Both the position numbers and the translations under genes were made by a program. Source: Dichetophora obliterata (lineage: Eukaryota; Arthropoda; Insecta; Diptera; Sciomyzidae). From it: a DNA stretch of 64,000 nucleotides. Under the pieces are notes generated by a model. That model had not been told where the DNA came from and searched no databases. It saw nothing but the letters and a program-made list of their open reading frames with translations. The stretch lies in contig OY986436.1 of the NCBI GenBank assembly GCA_963920525.1, positions 181,996,361-182,060,360 of the forward strand. The letters run 5' to 3'. Numbering within the stretch: position 1 is the stretch's first letter; every line of letters begins with the position of its first letter. Shown here piece after piece: positions 48,539-59,896 of the stretch.

Positions 48539-49933
48539 AAATATGTTAATACAACTAACAGTAACTATATTTTTTTAAGAAATAGGAATGTGAATATATC
48601 TATCGCTTTATGTACATCAACTACCAGCTACTGCATTAAAAAACGATATAAATTTAATTAAAAATCTAGTTAACTATCGCATCGTTAATGAAGTCATGGC
48701 AAATCGACATCTGTGCGTGCTTGGACGCCGCCTGTAGTATTTATTGGAAACTCTGGGTGGCCTTAGCGTTCTTCGATAGATCAATTTACTCGCATACCAA
48801 GCAGTTAATGATTACTGCCTTACACAAAATTGATGACAAAAGAAGAGGTAAGCAAGCATATATTAATATAGACACAGTCGATATTGCGGATTGGAAAATT
48901 GATAATTTTTTATTTTCAAACTCCAGTAAGTTTTTTGACGCATTATTTTTACCAGTAAACCACACGAGACCGTTCATATCTGTTAAAGTAATTTAATCTT
49001 AAATAAATTTGTTATAGTAAAAAAGTTATATCAAAAGTCTATGATTTTTTCTAGCTTCGCACTGATCTAATGCCCTCATCTTTTGACAAAAGAATCGACG
49101 CCATCAGAATTCGAGAAAATTTATAATTATTTTCCATGACTACGCAAAAGTATCAGACTATGAAAATAAACTTCAAGTCCTGTTACATAAAACGAAAGTT
49201 TGTTGTAACTTATTAATTAATTAACTAATTGCTATTCAACAGTAGGATCTGTTTTGCAAACGTTTAAAACGTATTGTTGAATAGGTTTGAGTGCAAATTT
49301 TGTAAGCTTTCGTACATTTCGCAATATTAACCAGGCTCAAGGACAGCGCATTACGTTAAATACCATGCAGTATTAACATACAAAGGTCTTCTTGCCGCAA
49401 ACTTTTCCGCCACGTCATTCACTCGAAGTGAAGCAGTGGTCGGAGCAACGTATTTTCAGTGGCATTCCATCATCCGCTTACCATCATCGTGCTCTTAATG
49501 TATGCTACCAACAACAACATCATGATGCATGCAAATCCAGCAATTCGCCAAATGCGGCAAGATTTAATACATTTAATGCTGGCGCTATTTGTGGTGTGCT
49601 GTCTACAGCAAATCCTTGAATCCCCAAAACACGATTGCGAATTTAATCAGCGTGCAGCAAAGCATATACGCAGCTATACTACGAGATGGCAAAGAGGCGA
49701 TATAAGCAGTGTAGCGTCCGTTGTGGCAGCACAGACTTAACCGTTACTCTCATGGGCACAATTTCCGTAGCAAATACTTACAAAGACACATCAACTTGAA
49801 TGATGTGCGCCTGAAAATATGCGACGTATGCTTGGCAGGATTGGTAGGCGACAACTTGTAAAGAGGAGTTGACGATACGGGGGAGGAAAGGGGAGGGGCA
49901 TGTCAAGGCAGCTTCACAATAAGGCTAAAGGCA
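48539..49933. other. Non-coding DNA, one less AT-rich patch
   Basis: The patch 49390-49900 has balanced base composition. It contains an open frame (from GTG at 49459 to 49740, 93 codons) with a hydrophobic stretch IHLMLALFVVCCLQQI but no known domain. A second frame (49392-49619) overlaps it. The frame at 48688-48996 also lacks a domain. I do not call any of these genes. Confidence 0.4.
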
Positions 49934-49941
49934 GTTAAAGC

Positions 49942-50493
49942 TAGGCTTGGGCACTTTAGTTCACAAAAAAGAGCGCTCTTCTTAGTTCAGTTCAGTTTAA
50001 TGAATAGTTCGTTCATATAGTTCTTTTAGTTCATTTAGTTCGTTCGCTCTTTTAGTTCGTTTCGTGCACTCGTTCATGTTGTTAGTTCGTTAGGTCTTAT
50101 AGTTCGTTTGGTGTTTTAGATCGTTAGGTATGTTAGCTCGTTGTATTTTTTAGTTCAATAGGTCTTTTAGTTTGTTTTGTTTGCTCGTTCATGATCAGAT
50201 CTATAAAATGAAACGAACTATATAACCGAATCAATCATTAACTGCGCACATAGAAGAAACACAACATTTGCCACAAAAAGTAGTTTTTGGAAAAAAAAAA
50301 TTTTACCGTTCATTAGTGAAAAACTGTATCAGCACGGACTCAAACACTTGTCAAATTTTTTCTAGTTCATTCCGATCTGACTCGCTGCAAAATCGATTGA
50401 ACTAAAAGAACGAGAATCAACGAACTAGTTCACATAGTTCATGAGTGCGAATAGTTCAATTTAACTAGTTCGTTCGTAAACTACCCAAGCCTA
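49942..50493. mobile_element. 552-bp hAT-type MITE with perfect 8-bp duplication
   Basis: Ends TAGGCTTGGG and CCCAAGCCTA are inverted. GTTAAAGC is duplicated exactly on both sides (49934-49941 and 50494-50501). The body is packed with AGTTCGTT / GAACTA motifs (for example TTAGTTCGTT several times between 50030 and 50110), likely subterminal transposase-binding repeats. No coding capacity. Confidence 0.9.
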
Positions 50494-50501
50494 GTTAAAG
50501 C

Positions 50502-51471
50502 AGTTGGGCGTAAAGGTTAATGATAGAGTTCTTATAGTTTATCAAAAAATTAAATTGTTTATTTAAACTTTGTGAAGAATAGCTTTTATTTAAATTTAAT
50601 TTTTGTAGATATCTTGAAAGTGCTTAGCGCTTTACTGTCTTAAAAAATGTTCTAAATCAAGCTGTTTTATTTCTTAAATGAGCCATTTATTTTGAAAGTG
50701 GTCCAAGTACATTTAAAAAAAAAAAAAACTAGCTATTCTAATATAAAAATTTCAGTGTATTTGTAGTAAATAATTCAAAATCAAAGATGTTGTAAAACAT
50801 AAATTAGCTGATTCATGTTTTTTTTAAAGTAACTTAAGTTCAATTCTTAAAATTTCAAATGGATATGGAAAATAATGTGTAATACAATTTTAGAGATCAG
50901 AGAAGTATTCCAGAGGCGAACGGATCGATCCGTCTTTGAAGTCGTACTGAAGACACTCGATCTGTCATACACGATGGATACACTTCCATATATCTGTACT
51001 CGAAAACATTTTCAAACAAACGAGCAAAATGACTTGCAAGACTTTATCAGGGCTTTCAGATGTCCAAAATCTGAATCGAATTCTCCAAAATCCCCACTTC
51101 ACTTCGAAAATCCCAAAATTTAAATAAAACAAATTGTAATGAGAAAACACTGGTCAAAGAACCTCATAAAAACAAGAATATAAACATTAACATTGAGTTT
51201 ACCTTGTTTTATTATTTTTAATTAAAATCATAAATGCTCTTATGTGAACAAAACAAAGTAAACTATTTATTCAACTATTCATTTGCTACTTGTTATGAAA
51301 CACAACATTTTCATATAACATTTAGTAAAAATATTTTCAACATTTCAAATGTTCAATATCAGAAAAAATAATGTATAGGCGAAGAAACTTTAAAAAATTT
51401 ATTAAAATCTTTCTATTAAAAAAATTTTATTTAAAGTATTCAATTATTTTTTTACATATCTTTCATATTTT
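50502..51471. other. AT-rich non-coding DNA
   Basis: No gene supported. A less AT-rich patch at 50880-51120 carries an 82-codon frame without a recognised domain. Confidence 0.45.
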
Positions 51472-51780
51472 TACAGTTGCAATGAATCCCATATCATCAT
51501 TTTTTAAAAGGTGGCAACCCAAGGAAGCGTCCCGTTATATTTTAGACTTGAGCTGTACTCTTCAAAATTGCATCAGTCGAATGAATGGTTGTTTGTTTGT
51601 TTGTAAATAAAACATTTTTTACAAAATCATTCGATATTAGTGTGGCGTAATTAAAAAGCATTTATTTTACAATAAATTTCATTTCATATTTACAGAGGTA
51701 TTCAATAATTTTTGGTATGTAAGATTGAAATAGCTTTCGTTTAAGTAAGTTAAAGCAAATTATCTTAATTTTTTATAGCA

Positions 51781-52450
51781 ATGGGTAAGAGCAAGAGCTG
51801 AAATCCTGGCACAAAAGATGCAATTTACAAACTGCACTCAGATGAGCACATGTCCTATGGAGATATTGCAAAAAAATTTAAATCCTCGAAAACAATAATG
51901 TATAATGCTGTTCAACATTTAAAGAAATGTAAGACTCATGAGTCGGTCCCCAGACGCAATCGTCCTCGTAAAACAACAGTAGCGGTGGACCACAGGATTG
52001 TTCGAGCTGCGAAAGGTAACACATTTCTAAGCGCTAAGGAAACACAAAGTCTGGTTTTTGGTGAGGACCCCAATGCATTATCTGAACGTTCTATAAGAGA
52101 AAGACTAAATGAAAATCAGTTCTTTGGCAGAGCATCAAGGAAAAAGCCATTGCTTTCTAAAAAAAAACAGACAAAATAGGTAAGATTTTGCAAGGGATAA
52201 CAATGATTGGACGATTTCTCAATGGAAAAATATACTCTGGAGTGATGAGACGAAGATGAATAGAGTGGGAAATGATGGAAAACAGTACGTTAGACGGCCA
52301 AAAAACGCCGAATTTAATTCTAAATACACAACAATAAGTTTGAAGCATGGAGGAGGAAGTGTGAAGCTCTGGGGTTGTATGTCGTTTTTACCGCATAGAA
52401 GGCATTATGAACTTAGAGAAGTACATAAGCATTTTATAAAATGTCATACT
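51781..52450 (+). pseudogene. Tc1-like transposase, N-terminal part
   Basis: ATG at 51781 reads MGKSKS then a TGA stop, then in frame NPGTKDAIYKLHSDEHMSYG. This continues as DIAKKFKSSKTIMYNAVQHL (helix-turn-helix), a second DNA-binding region, RPRKTTVAVDHRIVRAA, and RASRKKPLLS. After a frameshift near 52180 it reads DNNDWTISQWKNILWSDETK, with the first catalytic Asp in WSDE, then HGGGSVKLWGCMSF. After a further shift, IEGIMNLEKYISIL. Sequence then passes into a LINE tail. Confidence 0.85.
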
Positions 52451-52735
52451 ACCATATTTATTTGTATTTATTACACTTACAACTTAGTAAAGTAAGATCA
52501 ATGAAGGTCTTTTAGCGTACAACAATTTAAAAATTTAAAAATTAAAAAAAATTTTTTAAAATTTAAAAAATTTTAAAAACATTATAATCAACAAAAAACA
52601 TACAATAACGCTTAAAGATAATAATAAAAATTTAACAATTTAAAAATTTAACTTTTAACTTAAAATTAAAAATATAAAAATAAAATTTGAAATTTGAAAA
52701 CATAATAATCAACTTACTTACTTACTTAGTTGGCG

Positions 52736-54560
52736 CTACAACCGTATGTCGGTCTTGGCCTCATCTAAGAATTTGCGCCAGCCATTTCTGTCTTTCGCTT
52801 GCTGGCGCCAGTTGGAAATTCCAAGCTTCGTCAGGTTGTCCTCTACTTGGTCTTTCCAACGAAGATGCGGTCGTCCTCCTCTGCGTTGACCGCCGCTGGG
52901 TACCGAATCGAATGTTTTCTTCACTGGAGCATCATCTTTCATGCGCTGAACATGACCAAGCCAGCGAAGCCGCTCGATTTTAATGCGCTTGACTATGTCG
53001 ATGTCAGCGTACAGCTCATACAGTTCATCATTCCACCGTATTCGGTACTCGCCATTGACGCAGATTGGTCCGTAGATCTTACGAAGAATCTTTCTCTCAA
53101 ATGCTCCTAAAGTCTTTTCATCTAAACTGCTCAGCGTCCAGGTTTGTGATGCGTAAAGTAGGACGGGCATGATGAGCGATTTATAGAGCGTGATTTTCGT
53201 TCGTCGAGAGAGGGCTCTGCTTCTCAATTGCCTACTGATCCCAAAGTAACACCTGTTGGCAAGTGTTATTCTTCGTTTGATCTCAATGCAGATGTCGTTG
53301 GTTGAATTAATGCTGGATCCCAGATAAACGAAGTTCTTCACAACCTCGAATGAGGTATTGTCAACGGTAACGTGGGTTCCGAGACGCTGGGACTGTTTGT
53401 TTGTTGACACTAAGTATTTCGTCTTATCTGCATTCACTGACAGACCCATTCAACTTGACTCTCTTTTTAATCTGGAAAATGCTGCACTGACTTCGCACGT
53501 ATTATGGCCAATGATATCTATGTCATCAGCATACGCAAGCAGCATAACACTCTTGTAGAATATTGTGCCACTACGTCTCAGATCAGCAGCTCGGATGATC
53601 TTTTCCATCATTAGGTTGAAAAAGTCGCACGATAAGGAATCACCTTGTCTGAAACCTCTTATGGTAATAAATGGTGGGGAGAGGTGCTTCCCGATTTTAA
53701 CTGCGCTGCTGGTGTTGCTCAGTGTCATCCTGCAAAGTCGTATTAGTTTTGCAGGAATACCAAATTCAGACATGGTGGAGTACAGGTGCTTCCTTATTGG
53801 GCTGTCGAAGGCGACTTTGTAGTCGACAAAAAGATGGTGGGTGTCGACTTGTTTTTCTTGAGTCTTCTCCAAGATTTATCGTAGCGTGAAAATCTGGTCG
53901 ATAGTGGACTTTCCAGGTCTGAAGCCACACTGATAAGGTCCGATCAGTTCGTTTGCAATGGGCTTTAATCTTTCACATAAAACGCTCGACAGGACCTTAT
54001 ATGCGATATTAAGAAGGCTTATCCCACGGTAATTGGCACAGATAGTGGGATCGCCTTTCTTGTGGATTGGGCAGAGCACACTGATATTCCAATCGTTCGG
54101 AATGCATTCTTCCGACCATATTCTGCATAGAAGCTCGTGAATGCATTTAAGTAGAGCTTCGCCTCCATTCTTAAACAGCTCAGCAGGTAAGCCGAGCTAT
54201 AACTGTCAGAACTTCATCATAGTCGGGCAGCGGAACCTCAACGCTGTCATCCAAAATTGGGGTTTCCGGAATATCATCTCTATTGGCGGGATTGTTGTCA
54301 GCGTCGCCATTTAGAAGCTTAGAGAAGTTTTCCCTCCATAACGTCAGTGTACTCTGGACATCTGTCACTAGATTCCCGTTTTCATCCTTGCAGGAAGAGG
54401 CCCCGTTTTTAAAACCATCGGCAAGGCGTTTTATTTTTTCGAAAAATTTTCGGGCCTCATTCCTGTCACCATACATCTCAATCTTCTCCTGCTCGCGCTT
54501 TTCTGCCTCTCTTTTTTTCCGCCTGAAAATATGTCTCTCTTCCCTCCTCTTTTCTTTGTA
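52736..54560 (-). pseudogene. RTE reverse transcriptase domain with stops and a deletion
   Basis: It continues the endonuclease frame: EARKFFEKIKRLADGFKNGA, then VEVPLPDYDEVLTVIARL. A deletion near 54185 removes the usual NKA.G.DGL motif and shifts frame to PAELFKNGGE. Then VLCPIHKKGDPTICANYRGI, GPYQCGFRPGKSTIDQIFTL, TAA (53876-53878), HHLFVDYKVAFDSP (motif A), IRGFRQGDSLSCDFFN and AYADD (53522-53533). Next come a TGA (53450-53452), NADKTKYLVS, VVKNFVYLGSSI, and a C-terminal region (RWLGHVQRM...RGGRPHLRWKDQVEDNL) ending at 52736. Catalytic aspartates are intact, but two stops and the deletion inactivate it. Confidence 0.9.
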
Positions 54561-55697
54561 TCACTCCTTAGCAGCGCGCGTTACAACCGACTGCAGGGTG
54601 GCTTTGTAGGCGGCGTCTTTCTCTGCAGTGGCGTCGCGACACTCCTGGTCGTACCACTGGTTTCGGCGAGGGCGTTGGTAGCCAATCACCTCTTCAGCAG
54701 ACGCACGCATGGAGTTGGAAATGTGTGTCCACTGCGCGAATATATCATCGATTGTAGGAGTGCTTTGAAGCAGGAGTGAGAGTCGAGTGGCGAAAGCAGT
54801 GGCTGTCTGTTTCGATTGCAGCTTGTCGACATCTAGCTTTCTCTGTGTAGGGTTGCGTGTATTCTTAGCTGCGCACAGACGTGTACGAATCTTGGCTGCA
54901 ACAAGAAAGTGATCCGAGTCAATGTTTGCACCACGGATCGTGCGTACATCCAATACACTGGAAGAGTGCCTTCCGTCGATCAAAACGTGATCAATTTGAT
55001 TTTTTGTTTTTTGATCAGGGGACATCCAGGTGGCTTTATGAATATTGAGATGCTTGAATCTAGTGCTACTTACGACCATGTTTCGTGCTGCGGCGAAGTC
55101 AATCAGCCTCATTCCGTTATCAGAGGTGTTGTCGTGGATGCTGAACTTTCCGACTGTTGGACCAAAAATATTTTCCTTGCCCACCTTAGCGTTGAAGTCA
55201 CCAAGCATGATATTTACGTCGTGGCGGGGGCAGCGCTTGTAGGCATTTTCAAGGCGCTCGTAGAAAACTTCTTTGATCTCATCGTCCTTGTCTTCTGTCG
55301 GAGCGTGCTCACATATTAGGCTTATATTGAAAAATCTAACCTTGATGCGGATTATGGCAAGTCGTTCGTTCACAGGTGTGAATCGCAGGACGTGGGGCCG
55401 TAGTCTCTTGCCAACTACAAATCCGCATCCAAACTCGTGCTTCTCCGCATGGCCGCTGTAGTAGATATCACAGGGTGCATGCCGAATGCAACCCTGTCCC
55501 TTCCATCGCATTTCTTGGATAGCAGTGATATCAGCTTTGTATTTTTCCAAGACATCAGTCAGTTGGATAGAGGCACCTTCCCAATTAAGGGTTCGGACAT
55601 TCCAGGTGCATATCCGTAAATCATTATCAGTTTTTCGTTTGCGGTAGTCGTCATCAGATTTGGGGATCATTTTTCTTCTTTTCTTATATGTTTTCAT
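54561..55697 (-). CDS. RTE endonuclease domain, open reading portion
   Basis: 378 codons from ATG 55697, ending at a TGA (54561-54563). This is an apurinic/apyrimidinic-type endonuclease of the exonuclease-endonuclease-phosphatase fold. Predicted databases often label such frames craniofacial development protein 2-like. Visible motifs are CTWNVRTL (residues 30-37), AIQEMRW with catalytic Glu62, MLGDFNAKVG (Asp167, Asn169), ATWMSP (222-227), QIDHVLI (Asp236, His237) and DSDHF (Asp262, His263). All key residues are present. The next codons after the TGA stay in frame with family-like YKEKRREER, so the stop is a simple nonsense change. The protein nicks target DNA to prime reverse transcription. 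Confidence 0.9.
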   Translation of the reverse strand: MKTYKKRRKMIPKSDDDYRKRKTDNDLRICTWNVRTLNWEGASIQLTDVLEKYKADITAIQEMRWKGQGCIRHAPCDIYYSGHAEKHEFGCGFVVGKRLRPHVLRFTPVNERLAIIRIKVRFFNISLICEHAPTEDKDDEIKEVFYERLENAYKRCPRHDVNIMLGDFNAKVGKENIFGPTVGKFSIHDNTSDNGMRLIDFAAARNMVVSSTRFKHLNIHKATWMSPDQKTKNQIDHVLIDGRHSSSVLDVRTIRGANIDSDHFLVAAKIRTRLCAAKNTRNPTQRKLDVDKLQSKQTATAFATRLSLLLQSTPTIDDIFAQWTHISNSMRASAEEVIGYQRPRRNQWYDQECRDATAEKDAAYKATLQSVVTRAAKE

Positions 55698-55941
55698 TGA
55701 AATTGGTTTTTACGGGTGGGCTTCAAACCCGACGCACAACCTATTTTAAGCCTAGGGAGGTCCGCCGCTCAGATTAGCCGCCAAACTAACGGTTGTCAGT
55801 TTTAACGTTGCCCAGGAAACACCACGTGGAGGTTTGAGTCGACTTGAGGCGATTTCACAAAGATTATGCTGGCCTCGCCAGGTTGAGACAGTCAGACATG
55901 TAACATTGTTCCATCGCCCCCAATTTCCCATAATAATCAAC

Positions 55942-56520
55942 AGATCACATAAAATAGAGCTTAAGGCTTACAACTTTAATTTAACAAAGCAAACCAGAAA
56001 GAAAGATTTTTTCATAGCTAGACAAAAGAAGGAGGAAAGGAAGTAAATAAAGCATTATAGAAGAGAGAGGGAGAAAAATTAGGGATTAGAGAAGTAGGTA
56101 ATAACTGATAGCTTACACTTGTTCACGCTGACAATACTTTTGATGTTTGAAGGAAGCGAGTTTCAGAGCTTGATGGCATTGATGAAAAAAAGCCATTTGG
56201 AATGTATACAACAGTATCTTTGTAATATTAAATGAAGAGTTCTGTTCGATGCACTGAAACAGAGTTTTTCGAAAAGGTATGATGGAGTCTTGTTGATAAT
56301 CAACTTGTGCAGAAATATGCAGTTTCTTGCATTTAAATATCCTGTTAGAGTACATCCTAAAATTTCCCTACTTTTTTCAGATACATGGTCAAATCGTCTG
56401 AGGTCAAAAATATATCTAGTCAAGTCATTAAACACAACAAGAATTTTGTGCTCAGAGTGAGAGTCAATTTACTGTAAACTAACTCAAAGTAAGTAATTAT
56501 AGGCAACATGAGTTAAACAA
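55942..56520 (-). pseudogene. LINE reverse transcriptase C-terminal tail
   Basis: Minus-strand translation: VFNDLTRYIFDLRRFDHVSE, KSREILGCTLTGYLNARNCI, FLHKLIINKTPSYLFEKLCF and, after a frame change, AFFINAIKL-stop-NSLPSNIKSIVS. The ..IKLWNSLP..I end motif is typical of CR1/Jockey-related LINEs; here W is a TGA stop. No RT core remains. Confidence 0.68.
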
Positions 56521-56544
56521 TAAGTTTCTTTTTTTAATATGCAG

Positions 56545-56820
56545 AGGAAATTTATGCAGGACAATGACCCAAAGCATACTGCCAGATCAACTTAGTCATG
56601 GTTTGAACAAAATAATGATGTTGCTATCAAATGGCCATTATGCAACCTGGATTTTAATCATATAGAAAACATCTGGAATGAGCTTAAAAGAGAAATTTCA
56701 AAAAACAAAATTAAAAATTTAAATGAACTTTATGGAATTTCCCAGCGAGCTTGGATTGATATACCACCAAACTGATGCCAGGCATTAATTAACTCTATGC
56801 CTAAACGATGCACAGTGGTC
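56545..56820 (+). pseudogene. Tc1-like transposase, C-terminal part
   Basis: It reads FMQDNDPKHTARST, stop, SWFEQNNDVAIKWPLCNLDF then NHIENIWNELKREIS. The Asp of QDND and the Glu of HIEN are exactly 34 residues apart, giving DD34E. It ends with the family's SMPKRC. It continues the segment at 51781-52450 on the same strand; the two are 4.1 kb apart because of later insertions. Confidence 0.85.
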
Positions 56821-56829
56821 AAAAAGGTA

Positions 56830-57850
56830 GTTTTTTTTGCAAAAAATTCTGTAACTTTTGACACAGTTGAGATATTGGAAAATTTTTTTTGCCACATTTT
56901 GGAAATACTACGTATGAATTTGTTTTGTAAAAATTTAAAATTATAATATAGTTTTTAAAAGAAAATTGTGTAAATAACAATCTGAAAAAAACATCTGGTT
57001 TTTTAAAATAACCAAAAATTTTAAAATAATATTTTATTTTCATATGACCCTTTTGGTGAATTTTTTTTTCGACATAAAATTCGTCATAAAATCCAAACTA
57101 CACATCGATTCATGCATTAAAACGATCGCCATAACATTGTTCTTAAAGCCGGTTATTTCTTTGTCAAAATGCATTTTGCTCTATCTCTTCTAGATTAAGA
57201 GTTATAGAACACTTTTTGAAAAATTAAAATAAAAATAACATTAAGGAAAAATTAACACAATTCACTAAATGGAAAATATTGGCAGCTACTTATTTTCATA
57301 AATAAAATAAGACATTCTTATCTTTCAAAAAACACCAATGAACTTACTTCGGCAAAGTGCGCTAATAAAGAAATGCTCCACGCAAATTAAATTTTTTTTT
57401 ACTCTTAAGCGTACCAAGTATATGTGAATATTTTTTAAAACGAATCCTAATATTATATATGTTATTTTTCTGAATTAAAAACAAATATTCATTTATTTTA
57501 ATTAAAAAAAAAAAAACAATGCAAAAGGTTTAAATATAAGATTTTTAGTGAATTCAATTTAAAACTAAAATTGGACAATTTTAAAATGAAAAAATTGCAT
57601 GAATTTTGATATTTAAAAAAAAACTGAATATTTTCATTTAAACCTGTAAACAGATTAGTAATACTTGACCATTTCTCAGACGAATTCTTTTCTAATGTTT
57701 TTGAAATTAATGTTTTTGAAGTTGAAAAACAGACTTTTTTTCCGAAAATAAATCATAATGCGATGTCTAGATGTCATCGCAAATAAAGGTTTTGCAACAA
57801 TATATTAGCATATTTTTCAATTGAAGTCATTATAATTAAAATTTGTTTAG
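56830..57850. other. AT-rich DNA inside the second Tc1-like element
   Basis: No coding signal. It starts with CAGTGGTCAAAAAGGTAG just after the transposase, which resembles a TIR, but no matching inverted end was found. It may be another insertion or an unusually long 3' region. Confidence 0.4.
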
Positions 57851-58076
57851 TCATTCTTAATTAGTTCGCCATCTCATATTTCTAAGGAATATTTAGTTTT
57901 GAACATAAAGGAAAAGTTATGTGCTAAAGGAAAAAATATTTTTGTTTATGTTAAGTTAATATCTGATTTATAAATGCATATTCTTACATATAGTACAAAG
58001 TCTATTTTTAGTTTAAATAGAAAATTTTAATAGTATTTACTGTCATAACGTTCTTAATTAGTTCGCCGCAACTGTA

Positions 58077-59896
58077 TGCATATCACCACTTAAATTTGAA
58101 AAAAATAAAATTTACTGTACAAACAAATTTTTTATATAAAATTTTAAAATAAATACAAAAATTTAAGTGGTTTGTATTTGAAAACCTGACGTTATAAAAA
58201 GAAATTCGAATACACTTAAAAAAAAATAGAGTACAATACAGTAAAATACAGGGGGGTCATATATAAAAGCTGGTTCTATTAAGTTTTTTCCTCAAAATTT
58301 CTTCTGAACACACCTACACTCCATCTGCCACCCTTTTGATGGGCCCCATGCAGAAAACACAAAATGAAAAAAAAATAGTCAATTATAAAATCCAATTTAT
58401 TTTTTTTTTTGAGATGCTCCCTCTTTCTTAATGATATTTTTATAACTAAATATAAATATTATGCAAAGGTTTTTATGTCATGTCATTAATGACATGTACC
58501 GTTATATTTCTGCATTAAAAGTTGTTTTTTCTAGTTTAAGGGAATTTATATTGTTACTGTGCAACACGTGTCTCGATTTCATACACCATACGTTATAAGG
58601 ATTCTTTTATGTTTCTATTCTAACATAAATGGACTTAGGCCACTTTTAAAATAAACTGCTATTCTTTTATAAATTTTCTCCTACCATTTTAATTCAAATA
58701 TTAATGAGTATTATAAATGAGACATCTAGACCGCGAGTCAATGCATCCGGTTAACTCATCATCAATCAGCATAAGGGTTAATTTGCTATCCTCATCTTGC
58801 AGCCAGCTAATGAAATAACAACAACCAAACCACCTTTTCCTCCCCTGCCAGGTTGTGCATGATTTTAAAACATTTCCACGTAGCTTTCATCATTGGCTTC
58901 ATATTGCTTAAGATTTTCATTAAAATGCGACTCATGCCGACTCATCTCAAACTCAAGATTCGTTTTTTTATTGTTTTTTTTTACCAGAGACAATCGCAGC
59001 GTACTCCTTACCAGGGTTGACAACTCATTTTTTGGTTTTCCCAGCAGAAAACCATTCAAAATTCACCGATTTTTCAATAAATTCCCTTAAAAAAAAATAA
59101 AATTTACTTTCGTATAGATTTTTTTTTTATTAATATTGTAGATAAATCTATATATCTCAGTTTAAAAAATCCATTCTTGGAAGTGATATAATTAACTATC
59201 TCAATGCTTGAAATTGTATCTTCCTGCATAAAATAATAGTGTTTAAAAACGCCTCCTTATTTGTTTGAAAAAATTCGATTTGGTCGCTCAACAAGAAGTT
59301 TCATGCTGACCCCACCGAGTTTCAACTACCTCAACTCCACAAGATTATTCCTTACCGAGCCATGTAAGAGCTTTAAGGGAAATAACAAGATGTAGACTTG
59401 CCGTATTTCAACATTTTGCTTCTAATTAACGATTAATAAATTCGCCAGTTTTCTTTAAATCTATACTTTCTTCTTGTCAATTTTTTTTTTCTCACTTAAT
59501 TACTTAAATTTTATACTCTATCTTGATTTCTCTATTTCTACTTTATATTAAGATTAATTTTATAATCAGTATAATTGTTTAAATTAGGTTTAAGAAAATC
59601 TTTAATTTGTATAATCCTGAAAATATTATTCCAACTTGTACACTAACAGAACTAAGTTCTTATCTTACTATAAATAAATAAAAATAAATAAATAAAATTA
59701 ATAAATAAATTATTTGATAAAAAAATTACACACTATAAATTAAAAAATTAACTATCAAAACGGAAAATGTGTTATCGAAGCACAACCTCAAAATTTAAAG
59801 CTACAATATATCGATGGCCTGATTGTATGTATGTATGTATGTTAAGGGTGGTTTTAAGGCAAACACTTTTTAAAATAGAATTTTCTTTTCAATTGA
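58077..59896. other. Non-coding DNA
   Basis: No gene recognised. A short stretch at 58590-58670 resembles 8700-8775. A (TATG)n microsatellite lies at 59824-59842. Confidence 0.45.

Larger units (their letters stand above)
52714..55928 (-). mobile_element. RTE-type non-LTR retrotransposon, apparently full length
   Basis: A perfect 13-bp duplication, CATAATAATCAAC, lies at 52701-52713 and 55929-55941. The 3' end (low coordinates) is a (TAAG)n tail, read on plus as TTACTTACTTACTTAG, a typical RTE terminus. The 5' end on the minus strand starts GGGAAATTGGGGGCGATGGA. The single ORF encodes an AP endonuclease followed by reverse transcriptase, with no RNase H, as in the RTE clade. Length is 3215 bp. 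Four lesions in the ORF make it inactive in protein supply. Confidence 0.92.
52455..56540 (-). mobile_element. LINE 3' fragment inserted in the Tc1-like element, itself split by an RTE
   Basis: The segment 55942-56540 read on the minus strand carries a reverse transcriptase tail. The AT-rich segment 52455-52713 would be its 3' UTR and A/T-rich tail. The full-length RTE lies between them with duplicated flanks. Exact limits within the Tc1-like element were not fixed, and no target duplication was found. Confidence 0.55.
51474..58074 (+). mobile_element. Second Tc1-like element, split by nested retroelements
   Basis: The transposase is cut in two: 51781-52450 and 56545-56820. The right end appears as two direct copies of TTCTTAATTAGTTCGCC (57854-57870 and 58051-58067); the outer one ends CAACTG next to TA (58075-58076). 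At left an inner partner TGTGGCGTAATTAAAAAGCA (51641-51660) is clear. The outer one, CAGTTGC after TA at 51472-51473, is only 7 bp, so that boundary is tentative. The 1 kb between transposase and right end is unexplained and may hold another insertion. Confidence 0.55.

Noticed and set aside
54909..55319. 136-codon plus-strand frame
   Set aside because: It is the antisense shadow of the RTE endonuclease on the minus strand.
51147..56835. ACACTGGTCAAA near 51147 and ACAGTGGTCAAA near 56812 as ends of the Tc1-like element
   Set aside because: They are direct, not inverted, copies and neither pairs with an opposite end.
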